DNA of 63,515 nt, from NCBI GenBank assembly GCA_947626525.1, contig CANQSM010000007.1:1-63515 (forward strand), written 5' to 3'. The position numbers and the translations under genes were made by a program. The notes below the pieces were generated by a model. That model had not been told where the DNA came from. It ran no database searches and worked only from the letters and a program-made list of their open reading frames with translations. Origin of the DNA: an uncultured Phocaeicola sp. Lineage in GTDB: Bacteria > Bacteroidota > Bacteroidia > Bacteroidales > Bacteroidaceae. Each line of letters opens with the position of its first letter. Position 1 is the stretch's first letter. This document shows positions 29,105 to 37,604 of this stretch, piece after piece.

Positions 29105-30829
29105 TCAAATCTTGCTTATCCAGCCGGCTACGGTATCTACGGTAGGGTTGGTCAGTTCCAATTTGTATTTTTTATTGATGCCGCAAATGTCCATGTGGAG
29201 CTTTTGCGGATTCACCTCTTTCATGTCTGTGATCGTGTTGTAACCTGCTTTCTGAATCAAGGGAACCCATTCTTCCGGAACACCGAGTTCCATGAATTTG
29301 CCTGCGGGGTCTTTCGGAATGACTTTCTCCGGGCGCATTTGCGGGAAGAACAATACTTCCTGGATGGCGCTTTGCCCCGTCATCAGCATGGTCAGGCGGT
29401 CGATGCCTATACCGATGCCGGAGGTGGGAGGCATGCCGAATTGCAAGGCGCGCAGGAAGTCCTGGTCGATGAACATCGCTTCGTCGTCTCCCTTCTCGCT
29501 GAGGCGTAATTGGTCTTTGAACCGTTCTTCCTGGTCTATGGGGTCGTTCAGCTCGCTGTAAGCGTTGGCCAGTTCTTTTCCGTTCACCATCAGTTCGAAG
29601 CGTTCGGTCAGTCCCGGTTTGCTTCGGTGCATTTTGGTGAGCGGGCTCATCTCTACCGGATAGTCGGTGATGAATGTGGGCTGTATGAACGTGCCTTCGC
29701 AGAATTCGCCGAATATCTCGTCTATCAGTTTGCCTTTGCCCATGGTGTCGTCTGTTTCCATATTCAGCTCCTTGCAAATCTGGCGTATCTCGTCCTCGCT
29801 CTTTCCGTTCAGGTCATAGCCGGTCTTTTCCTTAATGGCGTCCAGGATGGGCAGCCGGCGGTAAGGAGCCTTGAAGCTGATGGTCTTTCCGTCGATCTCG
29901 CTTTCATAGCTTCCGTTCACAGCCATGCAGACGCGTTCCAGCAGCTTCTCGGTGAACCCCATCATCCAATTGTAGTCCTTGTATTGCACATACAGCTCCA
30001 TGCATGTGAACTCCGGGTTGTGGGTGCGGTCCATGCCCTCGTTCCGGAAGTTCTTGCCTATTTCGTACACTCCCTCGAAACCTCCTACAATCAGGCGCTT
30101 GAGATAAAGTTCCGTGGCGATGCGCAGATACAGGTCGATGTCTAAAGAGTTGTGGTGAGTGATGAACGGGCGGGCGCTGGCGCCTCCGGCTATGGATTGC
30201 AGGATAGGAGTTTCCACCTCGGTGTATCCCGCTTCGTCCAAAACGGCGCGCAATGTCCGGATGATGGTCGCCCGTTTCAGGAAAATGCCTTTTATCCCGT
30301 CGTTTACCACCAAGTCGACATAACGCTGGCGGTAACGTAGTTCCGGATCTTCGAATTTGTCGTATGCCACTCCGTCCTTGTACTTGACAATGGGGAGCGG
30401 TTTAAGGCTTTTCGATAGGACGGTCAGCTTCCGGGCATGGATGCTGATTTCTCCCATTTGGGTCTTGAAGACGAAGCCTTCGATGCCTATGAAGTCGCCC
30501 AAATCGAGCAGGCGTTTGAAAACGGTCGTATATAAGTCTTTGTTTTCGCCCGGGCAGATGTCGTCACGGGTGATATATACCTGAATCCTTCCTTTTGAGT
30601 CCTGCAACTCGATGAAGGAAGCCTTGCCCATTATGCGGCGGCTCATCATCCTTCCGGCGACGGATACCTGGCGGGGCGCTTCCGCCTCGTTGAATCCGGC
30701 TTTGATATCTGTGGAGAAAGCGTTGGTCACGTATTCGGCCGCGGGGTATGGTTCGATGCCCAGGGCTCTCAATTCGTTCAGGCTGTTCCGTCTGATAATC
30801 TCCTGTTCACTTAGATCTAAAATGTTCAT
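29105..30829 (-). CDS. lysS: Lysyl-tRNA synthetase, class II
   Basis: 574 aa. An N-terminal OB-fold anticodon-binding domain (about 60-150) is followed by a class II catalytic domain with motif 2 (FRNEGMDRTHNPEFT) and motif 3 (GIGIGIDRLTMLM). About 70 residues at the C-terminus extend past motif 3 (EWVPLIQKAGYNT...), an extension seen in Bacteroidetes LysRS. It is first in the operon with gpsA and pgi. Confidence 0.96.
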   Translation of the reverse strand: MNILDLSEQEIIRRNSLNELRALGIEPYPAAEYVTNAFSTDIKAGFNEAEAPRQVSVAGRMMSRRIMGKASFIELQDSKGRIQVYITRDDICPGENKDLYTTVFKRLLDLGDFIGIEGFVFKTQMGEISIHARKLTVLSKSLKPLPIVKYKDGVAYDKFEDPELRYRQRYVDLVVNDGIKGIFLKRATIIRTLRAVLDEAGYTEVETPILQSIAGGASARPFITHHNSLDIDLYLRIATELYLKRLIVGGFEGVYEIGKNFRNEGMDRTHNPEFTCMELYVQYKDYNWMMGFTEKLLERVCMAVNGSYESEIDGKTISFKAPYRRLPILDAIKEKTGYDLNGKSEDEIRQICKELNMETDDTMGKGKLIDEIFGEFCEGTFIQPTFITDYPVEMSPLTKMHRSKPGLTERFELMVNGKELANAYSELNDPIDQEERFKDQLRLSEKGDDEAMFIDQDFLRALQFGMPPTSGIGIGIDRLTMLMTGQSAIQEVLFFPQMRPEKVIPKDPAGKFMELGVPEEWVPLIQKAGYNTITDMKEVNPQKLHMDICGINKKYKLELTNPTVDTVAGWISKI

Positions 30830-30857
30830 TCTATCTGTTTCTTAACCATATTTGTTG

Positions 30858-30879
30858 CAAAAATACGAAAGTTTTCGTA
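30858..30879 (-). promoter_or_regulatory. lysS -7 element overlapping a palindrome
   Basis: The minus strand reads TATTTTTGC (plus 30858-30865). Overlapping it, TACGAAA-GT-TTTCGTA (30864-30879) is a perfect 7+2+7 palindrome, a possible operator. Transcription would start near 30851, leaving a very short leader. Confidence 0.45.
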
Positions 30880-30898
30880 ATATGCTCTATAATAGCGT

Positions 30899-30936
30899 AA
30901 AAAAAGCATCGGGAACTCCTCTTCGAGCTTCGATGC
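30899..30936 (-). terminator. Terminator after the dipeptidase gene
   Basis: The minus strand has GCATCG ... CGATGC with an inner GAAGCTC/GAGTTC stem, followed by seven T. It ends the FKBP-aroC-dipeptidase transcript before the lysS promoter. Confidence 0.75.
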
Positions 30937-31072
30937 CTTGCATAAGCCAAACCGGGCTTCACTAAACCGTTCTGTCGTTCGGGGCGTTTCACGGTTCCCT
31001 TTCGTCCCGCGTCGCGGATATACGGCTGAAAACAAATTCCTGTCATGGCCGGGAAAGCGGCCCTGCCGGCCC

Positions 31073-32428
31073 TCAGAACCCTGACCGGTGGAATTCCGCG
31101 ACGGCTTCTATGCCTTTGCGGAGAATGTCCAACGGGAAGTTCTCGTTGGGAGAGTGGATGGCGTCGCTCTCTAATCCGAATCCCATCAGGACGGTCTTGA
31201 CGCCCAATATCCGTTCGAAATCCGATATGATGGGGATGCTGCCTCCGCGGCGCACCGCCAGAGGCTGTTTCCCGAACGCTTTGGTGAAAGCGGCTTCCGC
31301 GGCGCGGTAGGCCGGTAAGTCTATCGGGCATACATAGCCTTCGCCGCCGTGCATGGGCGTGACTTTCACTTTCACGGATTTGGGGGCTATGGATTCCATG
31401 TAGCCGACAAACAGCCGGGATATCTCCTGATGGTCCTGACGCGGGACCAGACGGCAGGAGACTTTGGCGTACGCCTTGCTTGGCAGGACGGTCTTGGAGC
31501 CTTCGCCCGTATAGCCTCCCCAGATGCCGCATACGTCGAATGAGGGGCGGCAGCTGTTGCGTTCCAGGGTGGAATATCCTTTCTCCCCTTCCAGCTCTTC
31601 CACTCCGATGGCGGCCTTGTATCGGGCCTCGTCGAACGGGATTCGCGCAATCATGCGGCGTTCCGCCTCCGGCACTTCCTCCACGCGGTCGTAGAAGTGG
31701 GGGATGGTGATTCGGCCTTCGGAGTCGGTCACCTGTGCCAGCAGCTTGCACAAGGTGTTGACGGGATTGGCCACGGCTCCCCCGAAATGGCCTGAGTGCA
31801 GGTCGCGGTTCGGGCCGGTCACTTCTATCTGCCAGTACGCGAGCCCTCTCAGCCCGGTGGTCAGGGAGGGCAGGTCTGCGCCGAGCATGCTGGTGTCCGA
31901 AACCAGTATGACGTCCGCCTTCAATAGCTCCTTGTGCTTGTGGCAGAACGCGCTCAGGCTGGGCGAGCCTATCTCCTCCTCTCCTTCGAGGATGAACTTG
32001 ACGTTGTGTTTCAGCGACCGGTGTCTCACGGCATATTCAAAGGCTTTGACTTGCGCGAACGCCTGTCCTTTGTCGTCGTCCGCGCCCCGCGCGTAGATGC
32101 GCCCGTCCCGTATCTCCGGCTCGAACGGGTCGCTTTGCCATGACTCCAGAGGCTCGGCCGGCATGACGTCGTAGTGCGCGTAGACCAGCACCGTCGGCGC
32201 CGCCGGGTCGATGAGCTTCTCGGCGTATACCAGCGGGTTGCCGTCGGAGGGCATGACCTCGGCCCTGTCCGCTCCGGCTTCCAGCAGGAGCTCTTTCCAG
32301 CGTCGCGCGCAGGCCTGCATGTCGTTCTTGCGCTCGGGCAGGGCGCTGATGCTTGGGATGCGTATCAGGCTGAACAGTTCGTCCATGAAGCGGCTCTCGT
32401 TCTCTCGGATGTAGGTTTTGATGTCCAT
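31073..32428 (-). CDS. M20-family metallopeptidase (dipeptidase)
   Basis: 451 aa. The di-zinc M20 pattern is present: VYAHYDVMPAEP (His and Asp), the ARGADDDKGQ bridge region, and EGEEEIGSPSL (general base and ligand Glu). A lid/dimerisation domain lies at about 195-350. It most likely cleaves dipeptides in the cytosol. The open frame runs 186 codons further upstream through aroC, so MDIKTYIRENESR at 32428 is the start, 23 bp after aroC. Confidence 0.9.
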   Translation of the reverse strand: MDIKTYIRENESRFMDELFSLIRIPSISALPERKNDMQACARRWKELLLEAGADRAEVMPSDGNPLVYAEKLIDPAAPTVLVYAHYDVMPAEPLESWQSDPFEPEIRDGRIYARGADDDKGQAFAQVKAFEYAVRHRSLKHNVKFILEGEEEIGSPSLSAFCHKHKELLKADVILVSDTSMLGADLPSLTTGLRGLAYWQIEVTGPNRDLHSGHFGGAVANPVNTLCKLLAQVTDSEGRITIPHFYDRVEEVPEAERRMIARIPFDEARYKAAIGVEELEGEKGYSTLERNSCRPSFDVCGIWGGYTGEGSKTVLPSKAYAKVSCRLVPRQDHQEISRLFVGYMESIAPKSVKVKVTPMHGGEGYVCPIDLPAYRAAEAAFTKAFGKQPLAVRRGGSIPIISDFERILGVKTVLMGFGLESDAIHSPNENFPLDILRKGIEAVAEFHRSGF

Positions 32429-32451
32429 AGTGTTGATGAAGGTGTTAAGGT

Positions 32452-33531
32452 TTATAATGTGGTCGTCTTGTTCATGAGATAATAATCGAGCAAGGTCATG
32501 GCCGCCATGGCCTCCACGATGGGGACGGCGCGCGGCAGGACGCAGGGGTCGTGCCGGCCTTGTGCCTTGACGACTGTTTCCCGGTTGTTCCTGTCGACGG
32601 TGGGCTGTTCCATCAGCAGGGTGGCGACCGGTTTGAACGCTACCCTGAAATAGATGTCCTCTCCGTTGCTGATGCCTCCCTGGATGCCTCCCGAATGGTT
32701 GGTGCGGGTGGCGACCTTTCCGTCGCGGGAATAGAAGAGGTCGTTCTGTTCGGAGCCTTTGCATGCGGCGCCTTCGAACCCTTCTCCGTATTCGAACCCT
32801 TTCGCGGCGTTGATGCTGAGCATGGCATGGCCCAACGCCGCGTGGAGCTTGCCGAAGACGGGCTGCCCCAGTCCGGCCGGACAGCCTTGTATCACGCAGG
32901 TGATGACTCCGCCTACCGTGTCTCCCGCCTTTTTCACTTCGGCAATCAGGGCTTCCATCTCCCGGGCCTTCTCCGGGTCGGGACACCGTACGGCGTTGCT
33001 CTCCGCCTTGCCCGCGTCATACAGCCTGTAGTCCCGTTCGAGGCGGATGGGCCCGACTTGTGAGGTGTAGGCGTAGAGGGTGATGCCGAGCCGCTTCAGG
33101 GCCAGTTTGGCCAGGGCGCCTCCCACGCATCTCGCTATGGTCTCGCGCGCGGAGGAGCGGCCTCCGCCGCGGTGGTCGCGCAGCCCGTACTTTAGGGTAT
33201 AGGTGTAGTCGGCGTGTGAGGGGCGGTATACGTCCCGTATGTTTTCGTAGTCGCCGGAGTGCTGGTTGGTGTTCCGGACAATGAATCCGATGGGAGTGCC
33301 CGTTGACTTGCCCTCGAAGAGGCCGGACAGGAACTCTACCTTGTCCTCTTCCTTCCGGCCGGTCGTGATGGCGCTTTGTCCCGGCCTGCGCCGGGCCAGT
33401 TCGGACTGGATGAAGTCGAGGTCTATCTCGATGCCGGCGGGATATCCGTCAATCACTCCTCCGATGCCGGCTCCGTGTGATTCGCCGAATGAGGTGAGCC
33501 GGAACAGATTGCCGAATGTATTGTTGAACAT
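32452..33531 (-). CDS. aroC: Chorismate synthase
   Basis: 359 aa. FMN-binding signatures are [16 protein letters not shown] near the N-terminus, [14 protein letters not shown] (about 130), and the C-terminal [17 protein letters not shown]. It catalyses EPSP to chorismate, the last shared step of aromatic amino acid synthesis. [16 protein letters not shown] at 33531 is the typical start. It lies 91 bp after the FKBP gene and 23 bp before the dipeptidase gene. Confidence 0.96.
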   Translation of the reverse strand: MFNNTFGNLFRLTSFGESHGAGIGGVIDGYPAGIEIDLDFIQSELARRRPGQSAITTGRKEEDKVEFLSGLFEGKSTGTPIGFIVRNTNQHSGDYENIRDVYRPSHADYTYTLKYGLRDHRGGGRSSARETIARCVGGALAKLALKRLGITLYAYTSQVGPIRLERDYRLYDAGKAESNAVRCPDPEKAREMEALIAEVKKAGDTVGGVITCVIQGCPAGLGQPVFGKLHAALGHAMLSINAAKGFEYGEGFEGAACKGSEQNDLFYSRDGKVATRTNHSGGIQGGISNGEDIYFRVAFKPVATLLMEQPTVDRNNRETVVKAQGRHDPCVLPRAVPIVEAMAAMTLLDYYLMNKTTTL

Positions 33532-33622
33532 ACTCTGTGGGTTGTTTTTTAGGTGATACGATATAGATAGGAAAAGGAGGGGGCGCGGCCTCGTTTTCCC
33601 GCGGGACATCCGGAGGGATGTC

Positions 33623-34225
33623 CTATGAGTGGCAGTGTCCGCATCCGCGGCCCTTGTGGCCGTCGTCGCCCTCTCCGCCGTCGCATCCGCAGCCTCCGCA
33701 TCCTCCTCCGCAGCCTCCGCATCCTCCTTCGCCGCTTATCTTGTTCAGCATGTTCCGGAGCTCTTCGTTCGTGGCGGGGCGCGACTCGGTCACTTCCCCC
33801 ACGAAGGTCAGGTCTTTGCCTGCCAGCGGGTGGTTGAAGTCCATCACCACCGTTTCCTTTTTCACTTCCGTTACTGTGCCGTTGAAGCGCTGTCCGTCTG
33901 CGTTCATCATGGGCACGATGTTCCCTTCCGCGATTCTCTCGGAATCGAACTTCCCGTCGATTTCGAACAGGCTCTTGGGCAGCTCCCGCGTGTTCTCTTC
34001 GTCATATTCGCCGTAGGCCTCGCCGACGGGGATGGTAAACTCGAACCTGTCTCCTTTGTTCAGCCCTTTCAGCTCGTTCTCGAAGCGCTCGAGGGTGGTG
34101 CCCAGGCCGGAGATGAACCGGAAGGGGCGTTCCGCGGGCGCTTTTTCCACCAGCTCTTTTTCTCCGTCTTCCGTCACATATAGCTCATAGGCTACCGCAA
34201 TGTATTTGTTCCGGGTATCTTCCAT
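33623..34225 (-). CDS. FKBP-type peptidyl-prolyl isomerase, SlyD-like, with Gly/Cys/His tail
   Basis: 200 aa. An FKBP half-domain ([31 protein letters not shown]) is interrupted by an IF (insert-in-flap) domain (about 85-140), and the FKBP strand returns at [14 protein letters not shown]. This is the SlyD layout. The last 35 residues are nearly all Gly, Cys and His (seven Cys, GGCGGC repeats, GHCHS end), the kind of tail that binds nickel or other metals in SlyD. It has no signal peptide, so it is cytosolic. Confidence 0.88.
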   Translation of the reverse strand: MEDTRNKYIAVAYELYVTEDGEKELVEKAPAERPFRFISGLGTTLERFENELKGLNKGDRFEFTIPVGEAYGEYDEENTRELPKSLFEIDGKFDSERIAEGNIVPMMNADGQRFNGTVTEVKKETVVMDFNHPLAGKDLTFVGEVTESRPATNEELRNMLNKISGEGGCGGCGGGCGGCGCDGGEGDDGHKGRGCGHCHS

Positions 34226-34309
34226 ACGTTTCTTATATAAAAATGTAAATGTAAAGCGTTTTTTTCAATCGGGGCCCGCCTGACGTGAACCGTAGCGTTT
34301 TCCCGTCTG

Positions 34310-34317
34310 CAAAGATA
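34310..34317 (-). promoter_or_regulatory. -7 element of the FKBP-aroC transcript
   Basis: The minus strand reads TATCTTTGC, a match to TAnnTTTG, about 85 bp before the FKBP start. The -33 is weak. Confidence 0.5.
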
Positions 34318-34410
34318 CGAATTTATTTTTCGAATCTCTTCCTGATCGCGTATATATGCTGTATTTTTGCGATTTTGAAAGATAAAACGGGATTTTTTCG
34401 GCCTCGCTGC

Positions 34411-34426
34411 CTTGATTTAAATCAAG
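34411..34426. promoter_or_regulatory. Perfect FNR/CRP-type palindrome
   Basis: CTTGATTTAAATCAAG is a perfect 16-bp palindrome that contains TTGAT-N4-ATCAA, the FNR-box consensus. It lies between the FKBP promoter and a rightward -7 element (TACCTTTG, 34497-34504). A Crp/Fnr-family regulator is a plausible binder; this rests on motif match only. Confidence 0.45.
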
Positions 34427-34496
34427 AAACAAGCAAAATGCCCGTCTATTTACATTTATTAACCTTAAAGTGACAGCATTATTCGGGACATCCCCT

Positions 34497-34504
34497 TACC
34501 TTTG
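34497..34504 (+). promoter_or_regulatory. -7 element upstream of the small secreted protein
   Basis: TACCTTTG matches TAnnTTTG and predicts a start near 34511, giving a leader of about 165 nt to the ATG at 34675. That leader is AT-rich and holds two sets of direct repeats. Confidence 0.5.
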
Positions 34505-34551
34505 CCGTGTCCTTAATAAAAGGAATAGTGATTGTAGATTTTATTCGTTGG

Positions 34552-34680
34552 GGTATTGGTTTTTAAGGTGAAAGATTGTTAGGATACAAACAGGATAATA
34601 ATTGTATTTTTTATTTTTGTATTGTAGTTTTTATTTTTGTGAAGAGGTATTAAGTTTTAAGGTAAAAGATTGTTATGATG
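34552..34680 (+). repeat. Direct repeats in the leader of the 121-aa gene
   Basis: A 35-bp stretch at 34552-34586 recurs at 34646-34680 with 29 of 35 identical bases; the second copy includes the start codon. Between them, 34601-34620 is repeated in tandem at 34621-34640 (19 of 20 identical), each copy ending in TATTTTTGT. Confidence 0.7.
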
Positions 34681-35040
34681 AAACGTTTGATGTTTTTGTT
34701 TGTAGCGGCATTGGTGATGCCGGCTGCAAGTTTCGCGGCAAACAAGGCGAAAAGCCCCGATTGGGCTCTTTCGATGAATGTGAGCAAGTTGGGACAGTAT
34801 CTGAACCTGTCCGGTGACCAGTACGGCGAGGTGGCTTCTATCAGCGAGTATCTCGACGGGATGATGCGGTATGCGGCCAACAGTAAGGAGGCCAAACAGG
34901 CCAAGAGGCTCCGCGCCGCCGTGTACGGGAACCTCAAGCTGATGAAGGCCGCTTTGAACAGTGAGCAGTACAGGAAATACGTTTGTTTGATGAATGTCAC
35001 TTTGAAGAATAAAGGTCTGGATATGTACCTGAATAAGTGA
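34675..35040 (+). CDS. Small exported helical protein, function unknown
   Basis: 121 aa. A clear signal peptide (MMKRLMFLFVAALVMPAASFA) is followed by a mature part of about 100 residues with three predicted helices (LNLSGDQYGEVASISEYL, KEAKQAKRLRAAVYGNLKLM, LNSEQYRKYVCLMNVTL). It has one Cys. The layout recalls small periplasmic helical sensors such as the Spy/CpxP group, with a 'LNLSGDQY' and 'LNSEQYRKY' pair in the style of those folds, but I cannot assign it. It has a long AT-rich leader, an upstream FNR-like palindrome and a hairpin after the stop. Confidence 0.75.
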   Translation: MMKRLMFLFVAALVMPAASFAANKAKSPDWALSMNVSKLGQYLNLSGDQYGEVASISEYLDGMMRYAANSKEAKQAKRLRAAVYGNLKLMKAALNSEQYRKYVCLMNVTLKNKGLDMYLNK

Positions 35041-35072
35041 TTGCGGTAAGCAGGAGGGAGAAAATTGTCCTG

Positions 35073-35107
35073 AAAGGGGGGTAGGCCGGTTCCGGCTTAT
35101 CCCCCTT
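35073..35107. terminator. Hairpin after the small secreted protein gene
   Basis: AAAGGGGGGTAGGCCGG and the matching GGCTTATCCCCCTTT form a long stem with a short TTT tail on either strand. It is a likely terminator despite the short T-run. Confidence 0.5.
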
Positions 35108-35210
35108 TCTGCCGATGCGCGGGACCGCCTTGCCGCCGCCCCGCGGCCTTGCGGGGCGGCTGACGGAGGCGCCCGGTCGGGGCTCTTCGGGCCACAGCCC
35201 GCTGCCGCCC

Positions 35211-35397
35211 CGAGTGCGTGCCTGCTTCCGTCCCGAGTGTGTGCCTGCTACCGTCCCGAGTGCGTACCCGCTTCCGTCCCGAGTGCGTGCCTTGCTTCCG
35301 TTCTGAGTGCGTGCCTGCTGCTGCCCCGAGTGCCATGCTTGCTGCTGCCCCAAGTGCCAAGCCTGCGGTTGTCCGAGCCGTAGGCCTGCGGCTTTCC
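35211..35397. repeat. Minisatellite of eight 23-24 bp units
   Basis: Units start at 35211, 35234, 35257, 35280, 35304, 35327, 35351 and 35374. The consensus is near CGAGTGCGTGCCTGCTTCCG plus three bases. Units drift toward the right end, where the last reads CGAGCCGTAGGCCTGCGGC. No unit is separated by unique spacers, so it is not CRISPR. On the opposite strand the core GGCACGC...CTCGGGA recurs in the array at 53.2 kb. Apart from it and the hairpin above, 35108-35549 is gene-free. Confidence 0.8.
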
Positions 35398-35549
35398 CGA
35401 GTGCCTCGCGAGGGGCGGGACAAGCGGAAAGCCTCGTTTCCCCAAAGGGGAAACCGGCGGAGACGCCTTTACAAATGTGATAAAATAATGATTCGGACCA
35501 TTGTTTTCTTACAATTATAAGTTTTTAGCTCAAAAAAATATTCATATTG

Positions 35550-35581
35550 TTTGCTCGTTATGAAAAAAACCTATACCTTTG
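35550..35581 (+). promoter_or_regulatory. Consensus promoter of the ilv operon
   Basis: TTTG (35550-35553), a 20-bp spacer, then TACCTTTG (35574-35581) is a full consensus match. The start should be near 35588, 18 nt before the leader peptide ATG. Confidence 0.85.
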
Positions 35582-35605
35582 CGCCGCGAAAAAGAAATTA
35601 ACAGT

Positions 35606-35680
35606 ATGATTCACTCTACACTTATCAACCTGGCAGTCTTGCATATTATTCGCGTCGTGGTCATTTGTTCCAGAGCGTGA
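35606..35680 (+). CDS. ilv leader peptide (attenuation peptide)
   Basis: A 24-codon ORF between the ilv promoter and the terminator hairpin. Twelve of 24 residues are branched-chain: five Ile, three Leu and four Val, ending in the run IIRVVVICSRA. No other role is likely for such a peptide. Its stop codon (35678-35680) lies inside the left arm of the antiterminator (35677-35686). A ribosome that finishes translation would therefore mask that arm, and one stalled at the Ile/Val codons would leave it free. The ORF is too short for standard annotation. Confidence 0.85.
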   Translation: MIHSTLINLAVLHIIRVVVICSRA

Positions 35681-35735
35681 GAAAGGTTCGTATGTGTAAT
35701 CGTACTTGAAAAGAATAATTGGAAGCCTTTCTCAC
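35677..35735 (+). promoter_or_regulatory. Antiterminator stem of the ilv attenuator
   Basis: GTGAGAAAGG (35677-35686) is perfectly complementary to CCTTTCTCAC (35726-35735). The second element is also the left arm of the terminator, so the two structures exclude each other. Confidence 0.8.
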
Positions 35736-35760
35736 CATGCGGAGTGAGAGAGGCTTTTTT
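35724..35760 (+). terminator. Terminator of the ilv attenuator
   Basis: AGCCTTTCTCAC (35724-35735) pairs with GTGAGAGAGGCT (35744-35755) over 12 bp with one G-U pair and an 8-nt loop, followed by six T (35755-35760). It ends 20 bp before the ilvD start. Confidence 0.88.
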
Positions 35761-35779
35761 AATGGAAAGAAAAAGAGAT

Positions 35780-37585
35780 ATGAAGAATCAGTTACGCAGC
35801 GCCATTAGTACGCAAGGCCGCCGCATGGCGGGCGCCAGGGCTCTCTGGGTCGCCGACGGCATGAAAAGGGAACAGATGGGGAAGCCTATTGTTGCCATTG
35901 TCAATTCGTTTACCCAGTTTGTGCCGGGCCACACTCATTTGCACGAAATCGGTCAGTTTGTCAAATCCGAGATTGAGAGGCTGGGCTGTTTTGCGGCCGA
36001 GTTCAACACCATCGCCATCGACGACGGCATCGCCATGGGACACGACGGGATGCTCTACTCGCTCCCCTCGCGCGACATCATCGCCGACAGCGTGGAATAC
36101 ATGGTGAACGCCCACAAGGCCGACGCGATGGTCTGTATCAGTAACTGCGACAAGATTACGCCGGGCATGCTGATGGCGGCCATGCGGCTGAACATTCCCA
36201 CCGTCTTCGTTTCGGGAGGACCGATGGAGGCGGGTGAATGGAACGGGCGGCATCTGGATCTGATAGACGCGATGATTAAGTCGGCCGACACGTCGGTGAG
36301 CGATGAGGAGGTGGCGGAGATTGAGGCGAACGCCTGTCCGGGCTGCGGATGCTGCTCCGGCATGTTCACGGCCAACTCCATGAACTGCCTGAACGAGGCG
36401 ATAGGGCTGGCGCTGCCGGGAAACGGAACCATCGTGGCCACGCATGCCAACCGTACGCGCCTGTTCAAGGACGCGGCGGAGCTGATTGTAAGGAATGCCT
36501 ACAGGTATTACGAGGACGGCGACGAGAGCGTGCTTCCGAGGAGCATCGCCACCCGGGAAGCCTTCCTGAACGCCATGACGCTCGACATCGCCATGGGAGG
36601 CTCGACCAACACCGTGCTCCATCTGCTGGCGATAGCGCGCGAGGCGGAGGTAGACTTCAGGATGGACGACATAGACATGCTTTCGCGCAAGGTGCCCTGC
36701 CTGTGCAAGGTGGCTCCGAACACGCAAAAATACCACGTGCAGGATGTGAACCGGGCAGGGGGTATCCTTAACATATTAGGGGAGCTGTCGAAAGGCGGGC
36801 TGTTGCACACGGACGTGAGGCGGGTGGACGGCATGACGCTGGGAGAGGCTATCGAGAAGTATGACATCGACAAGCCGGAGGTGGACGCGGAAGCCGTTCG
36901 CATCTATTCGAGCGCGGCGGCCGGAGCGTTCAGCGTCCGGCTGGGCTCGCAGCGGACGATGTACAAGGAGCTGGACACCGACCGGGCCGAAGGCTGCATC
37001 CGCGATTTGCGGCACGCCTATTCGAAGGACGGCGGACTGGCCGTGCTGAAAGGGAACATCGCTCTGGACGGCTGTGTGGTGAAGACGGCCGGCGTGGACG
37101 AGAGCATCTGGAAATTCTCCGGGCCCGCCAAGGTGTTCGACTCGCAGGAAGCCGCCTGCGAGGGCATCCTCGGAGGCAAGGTGGTGGCCGGGGACGTGGT
37201 GGTCATCACCCACGAGGGCCCGAAGGGAGGGCCCGGCATGCAGGAAATGCTGTATCCTACCTCATATATCAAGTCCAAGCATCTGGGAAAGGCTTGCGCG
37301 CTGATTACCGACGGACGTTTCAGCGGAGGGACTTCCGGACTGAGCGTCGGGCATATCTCTCCGGAGGCCGCGGCGGGCGGCAACATCGGGAAGATTGTGG
37401 ATGGCGACGTGATAGAGATCGACATCCCGAACCGTTCCATCAGGGTGATGCTGAGCGACGAGGAGCTGGCGGCCCGTCCTATGGCCCCCGTCACCCGCGA
37501 CCGCAAGGTGTCCAAGAGCCTGAAGGCGTACGCCAGCATGGTCAGCTCGGCTGACAAGGGCGGCGTGAGAATGATAGAGGAATGA
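35780..37585 (+). CDS. ilvD: Dihydroxy-acid dehydratase
   Basis: 601 aa. Iron-sulfur ligand cysteines are seen in [11 protein letters not shown] and [18 protein letters not shown], and the C-terminal signature is [20 protein letters not shown]. It dehydrates dihydroxy-isovalerate and dihydroxy-methylvalerate for Val, Leu and Ile. The open frame begins with a GTG inside the terminator stem (35744). [20 protein letters not shown] at 35780, preceded by AAAGAG, is the family-typical start. It is first in the operon and controlled by the attenuator. Confidence 0.96.
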   Translation: MKNQLRSAISTQGRRMAGARALWVADGMKREQMGKPIVAIVNSFTQFVPGHTHLHEIGQFVKSEIERLGCFAAEFNTIAIDDGIAMGHDGMLYSLPSRDIIADSVEYMVNAHKADAMVCISNCDKITPGMLMAAMRLNIPTVFVSGGPMEAGEWNGRHLDLIDAMIKSADTSVSDEEVAEIEANACPGCGCCSGMFTANSMNCLNEAIGLALPGNGTIVATHANRTRLFKDAAELIVRNAYRYYEDGDESVLPRSIATREAFLNAMTLDIAMGGSTNTVLHLLAIAREAEVDFRMDDIDMLSRKVPCLCKVAPNTQKYHVQDVNRAGGILNILGELSKGGLLHTDVRRVDGMTLGEAIEKYDIDKPEVDAEAVRIYSSAAAGAFSVRLGSQRTMYKELDTDRAEGCIRDLRHAYSKDGGLAVLKGNIALDGCVVKTAGVDESIWKFSGPAKVFDSQEAACEGILGGKVVAGDVVVITHEGPKGGPGMQEMLYPTSYIKSKHLGKACALITDGRFSGGTSGLSVGHISPEAAAGGNIGKIVDGDVIEIDIPNRSIRVMLSDEELAARPMAPVTRDRKVSKSLKAYASMVSSADKGGVRMIEE

Positions 37586-37604
37586 AGGAGGAAAGGAGAG
37601 AACG

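Noticed and set aside
35211-35397. CRISPR array
   Set aside because: Units are adjacent 23-24 bp repeats with no unique spacers, and no cas genes are in the window.
35744-35779. GTG start for ilvD at 35744
   Set aside because: It lies inside the terminator stem; the family-typical start with ribosome-binding site is at 35780.
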